Part shown: positions 44,834 through 55,000 of the stretch, one piece after another | Position numbering within the stretch: the stretch's first letter is position 1 | Layout: every line of letters starts with the position of its first letter | NCBI RefSeq assembly: GCF_001043915.1 | Contig: NZ_LABX01000106.1 | Coordinates: 1-60,044 of the forward strand | Direction of reading: 5' to 3' | Source: Methylobacterium aquaticum | GTDB lineage: Bacteria; Pseudomonadota; Alphaproteobacteria; Rhizobiales; Beijerinckiaceae | Length of the DNA stretch: 60,044 bases | Translations under genes and position numbers: made by a program | The notes under the pieces: model-generated | What the model was told of the DNA's origin: nothing | Seen by the model: only the letters and a program-made list of their open reading frames with translations | Databases searched by the model: none

Positions 44834-47800
44834 ATGGTTGCCCAGGTCGCCAGCATCGAAGCCACTCTGCGCCTGATCGGCGTGGAGCGCTTCCAGTCGG
44901 ATCTGCGGGGTGCCGCCTCGCAGTCCGAGCAGGCGGGTTCGCGCGTCTCGCGCTCGATGGACGAGATCGGCCAGTCCTCGAACCGGGCGGCCACCTCGCT
45001 CTCAGCGCTGAGCCGGTCGAACTCGGCCATCAACTCGGTCGCCTTCTCGGCTCTGCGGGCGGAGGCCAGCGTCAAGGCGCTGTCGTCCGCCTTCACCCTG
45101 CTCGGCACCGCGGTCGGCGGCCTCGCCGGCGGCGTCGCGGCCAATGCGCTGAAGAACTACGCCGACACCTACACGAACATCCAGAACCGGCTGCGCGCCA
45201 CCATCCCCGACGCCCAAGCGCGATTGCAGGTCGACCAGCAGATCTTCGACACGGCGCAGAAGACCCGCACCTCCTACGAGGCGACGGCGAACCTCTTCAG
45301 CCGCCTGACGCTGTCCTCGACCCAGCTCGGTGCCAGCCAGACGCAGATCCTGCGGGTCGTCGAGACCACACAGAAGGCGCTCGTCTCCGGCGGCGCGACC
45401 GTCCAGGAAGCGGCCTCGATCGCGACCCAGCTCACCCAGGCGCTCGGCTCCGGCCGGCTGCAGGGTGACGAGCTGCGCTCCATCGCCGAGAACAGCCCGG
45501 TCCTGATCCAGGCCATCGCGCGCGAGTTCGGTGTCGCCGTCGGCGCGCTGAATGATCTGAGCTCCCAGGGCGAGCTGACAGCCGATCGCGTGTTCAAGGC
45601 GATCCTGAACGCGGGCAAGGAGGTCGACGAGGTCTTCGCCCGGACGACGCCGACGATCGCCGCCGGCATCCAGCAGATCGACAACGCCCTCACGCACTAC
45701 CTCGGGAACCTGGACAAGAGCATCGGCGCCACGAAGGCGCTGACCCAGGGCCTGGGGTTCGTCGCGAACAACATGAACTCGATCGGCGACAGCGTGCTGC
45801 TTGCCGTCGCGGCGCTGTCCGGGCCGATCGCCTCTCGCTTCCTGGCCTCTGGGATCCAGCGCGCCGTCTCGCCGATCCGAGCCGTGAGCGCCGAGCGCCA
45901 GGCCGATCTCCTGGCCGCGCAGCAGGCGCAGCGCCAGGCCAGGTTCGAGCGCCAAGCCGCCTTCAACCGCTACTTCAAGGCGCAAGAGAAGGTCGCGGAG
46001 GCCCGAGCCGCGCCGGCGCTCGCGCTCGCCGAGCCCGACACAATCAAGGCTCTGGAAGCCGCCGAGAAGGATCTCGTCGGCTCTCGCGCAGCCCTGGCTG
46101 GTGCCACCGACAAGGTCAGTGCTGCCGAGAAGCGTCGGGCCGAAGCTGCTGCTGCCGCAGTTACGGCATCCAAGGCTACCATCAACGCCGAGGCCGCTGC
46201 CGAGGCCGCCCTCGCGAAGCGAAATGCGGCTGTCGAGAGCCGTACCGCCGATTGGCTGTCCGCTGCTCTGCGGGCGGAGATGGCGACCGGCGCGCTGACC
46301 AAGAAGCAGGAGCAGGCTTATCAGGCAGCTATCGGCCGGCGCGGTCTGCTGCAGCCCCAAGCCGCCGCGGCGCAGCAGCGTGTCGAGGACATTCAAGCGC
46401 AGATCGCCGGTCTCCCGCAGCGGCCGGCTGCGGCTTCGACGTCTCGCCGGAAACAGGAGGCGCTCAACGCCTACAACGAAGCCCTTGCCGAGCAGGTGGC
46501 GGAGCGCGACCGTCTTGGGCAGCAGCTCAACGCCGCCGGCCGCGAGATCGAGGCGCGCGAGGACAAGCTCCGGCAGGTGAACAACGCCGCCCGGGAGAAG
46601 GCGCTCGCCTCGGCGGCTACCGCGGAGAGGAAGCTGGAGGCCGCCGAGGCGACCGTTCGAGCCGCGCAGGTGAACCTGCAGCAGCGTGAGCGCGACCGGA
46701 TTGGCGCTCCTCCAGGCCAGGACGCACCGGCGCGCTCGGCCGCGCAGGTGATGAGCTTGATCGAGAAGGAGGTCGATGCTCAGATCGCCCTCGACAAGGC
46801 GCTGGCGACCCGCAACGTTCTGGCTGATGACTACCTGAAGAAGATCCAGGCCGCGGACCTCGCCGCCGGCTCCCTGACCGCGACCGAGTACAAGGCGCTG
46901 TCGGCTGCCCGGCAGGCCAGGACTGCGCTCACCCCTCAGTACGACGAGGCTGTTCGGCGCGTCGCTGCGCTCCAGCAGGACCGCGACGCGATCGATGCGG
47001 TGATCGGAACCAAGGCCCGTGCCTCGCTCGCCAAGGATGCCCAGACCCAGGCGCTTCGCGAGAGCCTCAACGCCGACCTGAAGGCGGCCGTCGCGGATCG
47101 CGACCGCATCGCAGGCCAGCTCGCAACCGAGCTGACCACGATCAACGCCAGCGAGGAGACCCTGCGCCAGACGGGTGCGGCAGCGCGCGAGAAGGCAGCG
47201 CAGGCGGCGATCGAAGCCGATAAGAAGCTGGCTGCTGCCCAGGCGGAGGCAGTCGCGCAGCAGCAGGTGCTTCAGAAGCGCCGCGCCGAGACGAACGCGA
47301 GCCTGGTCCTGTCCGAGCAGGAGAAGGTGAAGCGCCTCGCCGCCGTCGACCAGGAGATCTCCGCCCTCACGGCTCGCCAGCGTGATTTCGCCACGGCCCG
47401 CGCATTCTCCGAGCGCGGCGTCGCCGCCACGCGGCGCGCGGTCGAGAACTCTGCCGCCGGCAATCAGGCCGCTGCCGAAGCCGACGCCGTCCTAGCTGCT
47501 CGGTCGCTGGAGCAGGCTCGGGCCTCTGTCACGCAGACCGCGGAGGCAGTCGACAACGCCGAGCGGCGTGCCGGCAGGCTGCAGGTGGCGCTCGGCAGCG
47601 CGGCGAACGTGGGCCGCGCGGCGTTCGGCGGCCTGATCAACCTGCTCGGCGGTCCCCTCGGGGCAGCCATCACCGCGGCATCGGTCGGCTTCATCGGCTA
47701 TGAGCTATACCAGGCCCGCGCCGCCGCGGCTGCGGAGAAGCATGCTGATGCTCTCGGCAAGGTCATCGACCGCACCAGAGAGCTGAACACCCTTACCAAG

Positions 47801-50074
47801 CGCGGCGAGGGTCGCTCCCCGGTCGAGCAACAGCAGGACAACCGGCTCCAGGTGGAGGCCCTGCGTGGCGTCGTCGACCAGCGCAGCAAGGCACTGGATG
47901 CCTTCGGCTCGGCCGCCAGCGACGCGATGCGCCGGGCCGGCTATGGGGTCGAGGGCGGCAGCACCACAGAGAACGATCTCGACCGCGCCGCTGCCCGCCT
48001 GGGGATCAATCTCGCAGAGGCGGCCCGAAACGCGCGCCAGCTCGACCCGGCCTCGGAAGGTGCGGCCAAGGCCACGCGGCAGCTCGCCGACGTGATGCTC
48101 GAAGCCGCGAAGGCGGATCCTCGCTATGCCGAGCGCGCTATCGAGGTCGCGCGGTTCGCCGCGGCTCAGGAGGAGGCTGCCAAGAAGGTCCGGGCGAATG
48201 CCGATGCCCTGGCGGCGCAGCGCGATCTGGAAAGCCGGCTGCGCAGCCGCAAGGCCGTCTACGACGCCGACGAGGGCGGCCCGCTCTCGCGAGGCGACTT
48301 CGTGGACCCCGAGCGCGCCAAACGTCAGCTCGACGAGATCAAGACCTACGCCCAGAGCGTCGGCGACAGCCTGATGAAGATCGGGGAGGGGAGCTACAAC
48401 TTCCCCGAGTTGCAGGAGCTGCGCAACCAGCTCCAGGCCGCGGTGCAGGACATCGCCAACGTCCGGGCGAACGCTTCGACCATGCTCTCCGGCGTCTATG
48501 TACCATTAGAGCTTAAGGATGTCGTTGCTCAGTTCTCACATGGCAAAATGAGCGCAGAGGAATACGCTCAGGCTCTGCTCGAACTACGCGAGAAGATGCC
48601 TAATTTCAGGCCGATGATTGATAGCTTAATCGAAGCAAACCAAAAGGCGCTCACGGCATCGGCGACGATCGCCGATGTAGGCGCGCAGGTCGACGCTCTC
48701 GACGGAAAATCCGCCACCATCAACATCACGGTCAAGACGACCAGCATCGGCACGATCAAGGCGGCCGATGCGAAAGAGATCGAGGACCAGGCTGCGGCCG
48801 GCGACAAAGCCCTGACCGAGCTGCAGGCCAAGACCCAGAACCTCCGTCTCCAGGCTGCCGGCAAGACCGCCCTGGCCTCCGCCATGGAGGCGAAGCAGTC
48901 CAACCCCGGCCTCGACATCGCCAAGGCCACCCGCGAATTCGAGCAGCAGGAGAAGCTGCAGGAGCAGATCTCGGCGAATAACAAAAAGGGACGCAAAGGC
49001 GGAAAACCGAAGAAGACAGACGCCGAAAAAACTGAGGATAAGATCACCGATCTGGACCAGCAGGCTCAGATCGCGATGCTCTCGGACTTCGATCGCAAGA
49101 CCGTTCAGTTCGCCCAGAGTGCGAAGGTCGCCAAGGACAACATCCAGGCGTTCATCGACGCTGCAAAATCGGGGGACCTGTCCGGCGTACCCCCGGTGAT
49201 GCAGCAGATCTATGAGAAGATGAAGGTGTTGGAGGGTAGCAAGCTCGCCCGCACCACGCTCGACGAGATCTTCCCGGCGCGCAAGCTCGCGCAGGATCTT
49301 GAAGCGGTGCGCGCCGCGGCCGAGAAGAGCCCGGAGATCGCCAACAACCTCGAACTGATCCAGGCGAAGATCCGAGAAAAGGCCGCACCCGAGTGGGCGA
49401 GCGGCGCGACGTCGGCGGTCACCGATCTTGTGAAGAGCGTCGCCAACGGCACCGCCACGATGGCGGACGCCCTGGCGACCTTCAAAAAGAAGGTCATTGA
49501 TCTCGCGCTCGATGCCGCCTTCAAGCCGCTACAGACCGCGCTGACGAACATCTTCACCAAGCTCGGAGAGGGCGGCTTCAACATCAGCTCGCTGTTCTCG
49601 GGTGGCCTGTCGGGCGGATCGAACTTCGCCGGTCAGGCGCCTGATGCGATCGGTCCGTTCCTGCCAGCCTCCATGCACCACGAGGGTGGCATCGTCGGCG
49701 TTCATGGGGTGGCCCGCCGCAGGCTGCCGGTCTCGGTCATCCGCTCGGCGCCGCGCTTCCATTCCGGCCTCACGGGCAGGGAATTCCCCGCGGTACTGGA
49801 GGCCGGTGAGCGCGTGCTGACCGAGCGCATGAGCAGAAGCGCAACCAGGACCATCGCCGGGCTCACCGCTGCCACGGCTGGTGTTGTGGGTGGTGGTAAG
49901 CCCGAACTGCACATCCACGCTGGCGATCGGACCGAGGTGACCCAAACCAACGGCCCACAGGGCGTCCGCACCGACGTCATGATCGACAAGAAGGTGGCGG
50001 CCGTCCTGATGGGCGGCCCCTCGACCCGGACCGCTCTGAAACAGATCAGCGGCGCTCGGCTGGTGGGGAAGTAG
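44834..50074 (+). CDS. Tape measure protein
   Basis: This 1746-residue protein sets tail length. The N-terminus (about 90-290) matches the tape-measure N-terminal domain (AANLFSRLTLSSTQLGASQT, LGSGRLQGDELRSIAENSPV). A long helical region follows (about 360-930), with two similar blocks offset by about 193 residues (LAAGSLTATEYKALSAARQA vs MATGALTKKQEQAYQAAIGR). A membrane-like segment lies at about 932-960 (FGGLINLLGGPLGAAITAAS). At 1.5 angstrom per residue, an established rule of thumb, the tail would be near 260 nm. Confidence 0.95.
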   Translation: MVAQVASIEATLRLIGVERFQSDLRGAASQSEQAGSRVSRSMDEIGQSSNRAATSLSALSRSNSAINSVAFSALRAEASVKALSSAFTLLGTAVGGLAGGVAANALKNYADTYTNIQNRLRATIPDAQARLQVDQQIFDTAQKTRTSYEATANLFSRLTLSSTQLGASQTQILRVVETTQKALVSGGATVQEAASIATQLTQALGSGRLQGDELRSIAENSPVLIQAIAREFGVAVGALNDLSSQGELTADRVFKAILNAGKEVDEVFARTTPTIAAGIQQIDNALTHYLGNLDKSIGATKALTQGLGFVANNMNSIGDSVLLAVAALSGPIASRFLASGIQRAVSPIRAVSAERQADLLAAQQAQRQARFERQAAFNRYFKAQEKVAEARAAPALALAEPDTIKALEAAEKDLVGSRAALAGATDKVSAAEKRRAEAAAAAVTASKATINAEAAAEAALAKRNAAVESRTADWLSAALRAEMATGALTKKQEQAYQAAIGRRGLLQPQAAAAQQRVEDIQAQIAGLPQRPAAASTSRRKQEALNAYNEALAEQVAERDRLGQQLNAAGREIEAREDKLRQVNNAAREKALASAATAERKLEAAEATVRAAQVNLQQRERDRIGAPPGQDAPARSAAQVMSLIEKEVDAQIALDKALATRNVLADDYLKKIQAADLAAGSLTATEYKALSAARQARTALTPQYDEAVRRVAALQQDRDAIDAVIGTKARASLAKDAQTQALRESLNADLKAAVADRDRIAGQLATELTTINASEETLRQTGAAAREKAAQAAIEADKKLAAAQAEAVAQQQVLQKRRAETNASLVLSEQEKVKRLAAVDQEISALTARQRDFATARAFSERGVAATRRAVENSAAGNQAAAEADAVLAARSLEQARASVTQTAEAVDNAERRAGRLQVALGSAANVGRAAFGGLINLLGGPLGAAITAASVGFIGYELYQARAAAAAEKHADALGKVIDRTRELNTLTKRGEGRSPVEQQQDNRLQVEALRGVVDQRSKALDAFGSAASDAMRRAGYGVEGGSTTENDLDRAAARLGINLAEAARNARQLDPASEGAAKATRQLADVMLEAAKADPRYAERAIEVARFAAAQEEAAKKVRANADALAAQRDLESRLRSRKAVYDADEGGPLSRGDFVDPERAKRQLDEIKTYAQSVGDSLMKIGEGSYNFPELQELRNQLQAAVQDIANVRANASTMLSGVYVPLELKDVVAQFSHGKMSAEEYAQALLELREKMPNFRPMIDSLIEANQKALTASATIADVGAQVDALDGKSATINITVKTTSIGTIKAADAKEIEDQAAAGDKALTELQAKTQNLRLQAAGKTALASAMEAKQSNPGLDIAKATREFEQQEKLQEQISANNKKGRKGGKPKKTDAEKTEDKITDLDQQAQIAMLSDFDRKTVQFAQSAKVAKDNIQAFIDAAKSGDLSGVPPVMQQIYEKMKVLEGSKLARTTLDEIFPARKLAQDLEAVRAAAEKSPEIANNLELIQAKIREKAAPEWASGATSAVTDLVKSVANGTATMADALATFKKKVIDLALDAAFKPLQTALTNIFTKLGEGGFNISSLFSGGLSGGSNFAGQAPDAIGPFLPASMHHEGGIVGVHGVARRRLPVSVIRSAPRFHSGLTGREFPAVLEAGERVLTERMSRSATRTIAGLTAATAGVVGGGKPELHIHAGDRTEVTQTNGPQGVRTDVMIDKKVAAVLMGGPSTRTALKQISGARLVGK

Positions 50075-50075
50075 C

Positions 50076-50456
50076 GTGGCGATCACCTGGCCGGCGAACC
50101 TCCCCTACGAGGGGCTGCGAGACAACTATGGGATCCCGAACTTCGGGCTCCCGCTCGCCAGGAGCGAGATGCAGTCGGGCAAGGTCCGGCAGCGGCCGCA
50201 GTTCACGCTGCGGATCACCGCGATGGACATGGCGATCTTCTTCACGCCGGAGCAGCTCGCGATCTGGCAATCCTTCCTCGTCGACACGCTGGGGGAGGGG
50301 GCCGCCGAGTTCACGATGCCGGTCTGGATCGCCACCACTCGCACGCACCAACCGCGGACGGTCCAGATCAAGGACGGCGCCAACGGCGTGAGCGAGAAGC
50401 CCTTCGCCGACACCAAGACACTCGTGTCGTTCACCCTCAACGTGCGCAATCTCTGA
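50076..50456 (+). CDS. Minor tail protein
   Basis: This 126-residue protein starts at GTG 50076. It follows the tape measure (ANLPYEGLRDNYGIPNFGLP, FTPEQLAIWQSFLVDTLGEG) as expected for lambda L/M-type minor tail proteins. Assignment is mainly by context. Confidence 0.6.
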   Translation: MAITWPANLPYEGLRDNYGIPNFGLPLARSEMQSGKVRQRPQFTLRITAMDMAIFFTPEQLAIWQSFLVDTLGEGAAEFTMPVWIATTRTHQPRTVQIKDGANGVSEKPFADTKTLVSFTLNVRNL

Positions 50457-50998
50457 TGCCGATCACGGCCACACGTGCCTGGGAAGAGGCTGCGGCGACC
50501 GTCGATGTGACCGAGCGCATGCTCGTCACCCTGGAGTTCGTCCACAGCGTCTTCGTCGAGAACGGCGCGCCGGCGCCGATCCGGGCTGTGATGAACACGG
50601 AGGACATGCAGTTCCGGCTCGATGGCAACGCGCCGCTGAACGCCGGCGAGATGGTGACGTTCAAGGCTATCCCCTTCGGCATCGAGTACCCGAGCATCGG
50701 GCAGCTCGGCGCCGAGGCGGGGATCTGGATCGACAACGTGAACCGGGAAGTTGGCCGCTACCTGCAGCCAGCCACCGCGCTGAACGAGAGCGTCAGGGTG
50801 ATCTTCCGGGGCTACCTGAAGAGCGATCCCGACACGGTCGGGCACGGGCCCTACCAGCTCCTGCTGCGCAACGTGAAGCGCAAGGCGTCCCGGCTCGAAG
50901 GCACGCTGACGATCGCCGATCCGACGAGGCTCAGGGTGCTCCGCGAGATCTACGACCAAGCCAGGTTCCCGGCGCTGATGGTGGCGGCCGGGGCGTAG
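50456..50998 (+). CDS. DUF1833 tail protein
   Basis: This 180-residue protein matches the DUF1833 family (VEFVHSVFVENGAPAPIRAV-type, read here as VTLEFVHSVFVENG; KRKASRLEGTLTIADPTRLR). It belongs to the tail tip complex in alphaproteobacterial phages. Confidence 0.75.
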   Translation: MPITATRAWEEAAATVDVTERMLVTLEFVHSVFVENGAPAPIRAVMNTEDMQFRLDGNAPLNAGEMVTFKAIPFGIEYPSIGQLGAEAGIWIDNVNREVGRYLQPATALNESVRVIFRGYLKSDPDTVGHGPYQLLLRNVKRKASRLEGTLTIADPTRLRVLREIYDQARFPALMVAAGA

Positions 50999-51006
50999 GA
51001 GGCAGC

Positions 51007-51294
51007 ATGAACCGTCGATCCATCCTGAAGCTACTGGGGCTCGCCCCGGTGGCCGCTCCTGTCTTAGCTGCGATCCAGGCAATCCCGACGCGCACTTTGC
51101 GGGTTGTGGAGATCATCACCCCGCATGCTCAGATCGGCCCTCGTGCCTATGGCATGACGACGACTATCGACGACCAGACCGCCCGGCTCACAGTTTTCGT
51201 CGACGATACGATCCGGGGCGGCCAAGCGCAGCTCTCCAGGTCGATCGAGAAGCTCTCGATGATGGCGCAGGAAGACATTCGGCACTGCGGGTAG
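51007..51294 (+). CDS. Small exported protein, Tat-like signal
   Basis: This 95-residue protein begins MNRRSILKLLGLAPVAAPVL, a twin-arginine-like start with a hydrophobic core, then a mature part with an aligned beta segment (TTIDDQTARLTVFVDDTIRG). Export of a protein from the tail-tip block is unusual; it may be an envelope protein or a mis-called tail protein. Confidence 0.55.
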   Translation: MNRRSILKLLGLAPVAAPVLAAIQAIPTRTLRVVEIITPHAQIGPRAYGMTTTIDDQTARLTVFVDDTIRGGQAQLSRSIEKLSMMAQEDIRHCG

Positions 51295-51300
51295 TTTCGC

Positions 51301-51804
51301 ATGACCGATCGCCTTGCCTTCCTCGAAGGGCTCATCGGCAAGAGCTACCGGCTCGGTGCCGCCGGGCCGGACGAGTTCGACTGCTACGGCCTCGCCCAGC
51401 ACATCCAGCGCAACCTCTACGCCGTCCAGATGCCGGACCTGCCCTTCGTGGCGGCGACGACCCGGTCCCAGGCGGAGGCCATGCTGAACCACGCCGAGCG
51501 TCAGAACTGGACCGAAGTCTCTGACGCCGAAGCCCAGGACGGCGACATCGTCCTGATGGGCAACGTGCTCGCCCGGGACTTCCACCTCGGCACCTTCGTC
51601 GTCCCGGTCACCGCCGGCGTGGTGATCCACGTCGACCAGGGCCGGGGCGTGGTCGCCGATGACCTGCCGGCGCTCCGGGCGATCGGCTTCACCTACACGC
51701 GGCTGTTCCGGCGCATTCCGGCTACGAGCACCGCCCCACGTAATTCACGTCGTACACGTCGCCCAGCAGAGCGGCGTTCCTCTTTGTCGCGATCCGCGAC
51801 GTGA
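51301..51804 (+). CDS. NlpC/P60 tail peptidase
   Basis: This 167-residue protein has the NlpC/P60 triad: Cys28 (EFDCYGLAQH), His95 (DFHLGTFV) and His110 (VVIHVDQG). In siphovirus tails such enzymes cut peptidoglycan or process tail tip proteins (lambda K). Residues after about 140 are basic low-complexity and are coded antisense to the lipoprotein gene, so the normal end was probably lost when that gene entered. Confidence 0.88.
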   Translation: MTDRLAFLEGLIGKSYRLGAAGPDEFDCYGLAQHIQRNLYAVQMPDLPFVAATTRSQAEAMLNHAERQNWTEVSDAEAQDGDIVLMGNVLARDFHLGTFVVPVTAGVVIHVDQGRGVVADDLPALRAIGFTYTRLFRRIPATSTAPRNSRRTRRPAERRSSLSRSAT

Positions 51805-52024
51805 TCACGTAGCCGGACCGGCACAGGCCATTGTCCCGCAGCCATCCTTCCATCTGAGTGATCCTGGCCCTCTCCCCCTCGGGGGTATCAAGAGCTTGGC
51901 CCGCGCCGGCCTCACCCCGGTATCGAAAATTCTGCTCTCCAGTGACCTCGAAAGAGCTGTTGTAAAGCCGGTCTTGGCAGCCCGCGAGCGCCACGATCCC
52001 AAGCGCCAGCACCATCCCCCGCAT
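51722..52024 (-). CDS. Lipoprotein moron
   Basis: This is a 100-residue protein on the minus strand. A lipobox LAGC with Cys16 follows a 15-residue signal (MRGMVLALGIVALAGC), and GGAGG sits 7 nt upstream of ATG 52024. It lies between the NlpC/P60 gene and the J-like gene, in the opposite direction to all tail genes, so it is a classic moron. Outer-membrane or inner-membrane lipoproteins encoded by phages often block superinfection. It overlaps the NlpC/P60 3' end by 83 bp. Confidence 0.8.
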   Translation of the reverse strand: MRGMVLALGIVALAGCQDRLYNSSFEVTGEQNFRYRGEAGAGQALDTPEGERARITQMEGWLRDNGLCRSGYVITSRIATKRNAALLGDVYDVNYVGRCS

Positions 52025-52055
52025 CGCACCCCTCCGGTCTTTGCCGTCCCATACC

Positions 52056-55000
52056 ATGCAGATCGCCGTTCGGCATAACCTCCAGCTCTTGGATGCGGAG
52101 GACACCTCGTCTTGCGACGAGCCGGCCATCGTGCTGCCCGTGCGCGAGGCGTCGGCCGTCATGGGCGAGACGGTCGATGCCTATCTCGCGCGCGTCGCGT
52201 GGCGGTTTGATCTGCCGACCGTCTGCCGGATCAATGGCGAATTCTACGGCCGGGCCGAGTGGGCGACGCGGCACCTCGCGCTGAACGACAACATCGAGTT
52301 CGTCTCGCGCCCGATGGGCGGTGGCGGAAGCGGGAGTTCGACCGCGAAGAGCATCGTCAGCATCGTGTCGCTGATCGCTCTAACGGCCCTGGCGCCATAT
52401 GCGGTAGCTGCCCTTGGTATCCCTGCTCTGGGTACTGCCGCAGGCTCGTTGACCATCCTCGGCAAGATCGCCTCCGCGGTGATCGTCGGCGCCGGCGCGC
52501 TCGCGATCTCACACTTCCTGATGCCCAAGGCAGGCGGCAAGACGAACGCGAGGGACGAGCTGCACTCCTTTGGCTTCGGCGGCTCCCAAGCCCGGCCGAT
52601 GCAGCCCATCCCGGTCCTCAACGGCCGGATGAAGTTCGCTCCCGACTATGGCGCGCCGACCTACAGCGAGTTCAACGGCGATGCGATGACCGACTACGCG
52701 CTCTACGCGCTGACATGCGGTCGGATGCGCCTGGAGCAGATCCTGATCGGCGACACTCCGATCTGGGATGACCAGAACGGGTTCGCTCCCGAGTGGTCTG
52801 GCATCGAGATGCAGTTCGTCGAGCCGGGAGAGCAGGTCACCCTCTACCCGGTCAACGTGGTCACGGCCGACGAGCTGAACGGCGTCCAGCTCAGTCAGGA
52901 TTTTACGCCCGGGTACATCGTCAACGCCGCCGGCACCTCCGCCAAGGAGCTGCTGCTCGACTTCGTATGGTCGGGCGGTGCCTACGTGACCTACAAGGAT
53001 CGGACACTCGCAGCGAATACGGACATCGCGGTCGAGGCCAGGACGGTCAACGCCGCTGGCGCTGCGACCGGCCCGTGGATCCAGATCTTCAGGAACGTCT
53101 ACAGCCAGAACAAGCAGTCGCAGATCCGCGTCACGGAGCACGTGACGGTAGCGCCAGGTCGCTATGAGGTACGGGCCCGCCGGCAGAACCCGTCCGTAGA
53201 AGACAGCGGGATCGCGAAGATCTCCGGCACCGACGAGGTCACGTGGACCGCGCTACGCGCCCACATCGACGGGCCCAACACCTTCCCGCGTGTGACGATG
53301 CTCGCGCTCAAGGGTGTGGCATCGCAGAAGCTATCGGGCGTGTCCGGCGGCGGTGTGAAGGTGATCGGCACTCGGATCCTTCCGGTTTGGCGCGACGGGC
53401 AGTTCGTGGAGGAGCCGACCCGCAGCATCGCCTGGGCCGCACTCGACTGGTGGAGGAACGGCGATTACGCGGCAGGTCTCAGCCTGTCGAACGTCGATTT
53501 CGCCGCTTTCCTCGCCTACGACCGGCTCTGGGGCGATCTCGGCCACACCTTCGACTACCGCTTCACCGAGGTGCAGAACCTCGACGACGTGCTGGAGACG
53601 GTGCTGCGTGCCGGCCGGGCCATCCCGAGCCCCGTCGGCGACAAGCTGACGATCACCCGCGACCAGCCGCGCGGTCTCCCGCGCATGCTCTTCACGGACA
53701 ACGACATCGTCCGGGACAGCTTGGAGATCGACTACGCTCTTTCCGATGAGAGCTGGGCCGACGGCATGGTCGGCGAATATGTCGACGAGACCACCTGGAG
53801 GCTCGCCGAGGTCTCGTCGGCGCCGGATGGCGTCACGCTGCTGAAGCCGGCCCGGGTGCAACTCGATGGCATCGTGCAGCGGACACAGGCCGCTGGCGCA
53901 ATCCGCCAGATGGCCGCTGAGAGCCAATATCGCCGCATCACGGTATCCTGGATCGCCCGTATGGAGGGGCGCCTCCTCAAGCGTGGCGACCTCGTCAAGA
54001 TCACTACCGAGGAGCCGGAGAGCTGGGGCTCCAGTCATGAGGTCGTGGCCTCCGCGAACAACGGCTTCAGCCTCACCCTCGACCCTGCGCCGGATTGGAC
54101 GACGTCGGGCACGCACTGGATCGAGATCCGGCAGCGGGATGGCCGCCCGTTTGGGCCCGTTCGGGTCACGCGCGGCGCGACCGACGCGGACCTGACCATC
54201 AACGGGTCGGACGCAGCAAGCATCGCCGCCGCGGCGAGCGCGCAGTACGGCTATCCAGTCTCGCTCGCCGATGCCGTAGCCCGGTCCGACAGCGAGGAGC
54301 CCCCGTGGGTGGCGTTCTCGCCTGGCGAGCCGCGCTCATTCCCCGTCCTGATCACCAGCGGTGATCCCGACCAGGACGGAGAGCACATCCACCTCTCGGG
54401 TGTGCTTGACGCGCCTGAGGTCTACCAGACCACCGAAACCGGCGTGCCCCCGCTGCTGCAGGTGCCCGACCTGTACTCTGGCGCGATGCCGGTCATCACC
54501 TTCCTGACGGCCAGCATCTCGCAGCGCCAGGCCACCCTGGTGCTCACCGCGGGCTGGCTGCCGGCCAAGAACGCGGCAACCTACGACGTGGCCGTCTCCT
54601 ACGACGGCGGTGCTACCTGGGCTGCGGGCCCGCCTACCGATCGCACCACATACGAGGCGGTGGTCGGCGCCTCAGACACCATGAAGTTCCGGGTGCGAGG
54701 CGTGACCCCAGGCGGAGTGCCGGGCGGTTGGTCCGTCACTGACGTCATTGCGCCCGAGCTGCAGATCCAGGGCGATCTCTTCGCTGATCTCAGCATCCAG
54801 ATCGAAAAACTCAGCGCCGAGACGCAGCGGGAGATCCGGTCCATCGCCGATCTCGGCCGCGGGACGCTCGCCTACGGTGCGGATCAGACCCAGACCGCGC
54901 TCCGCACCGCCGATGACACGATCCGCGGTGCGATCCGGCAGCTCACCGAGGCCGTCGACCGGCTGGCGAACGAGGCTGCGACCACCAACCTCGGCGCCTA

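Noticed and set aside
45002..46396. 464-codon minus-strand open frame in the tape measure
   Set aside because: Antisense of the repetitive, high-GC tape measure; low-complexity sequence.
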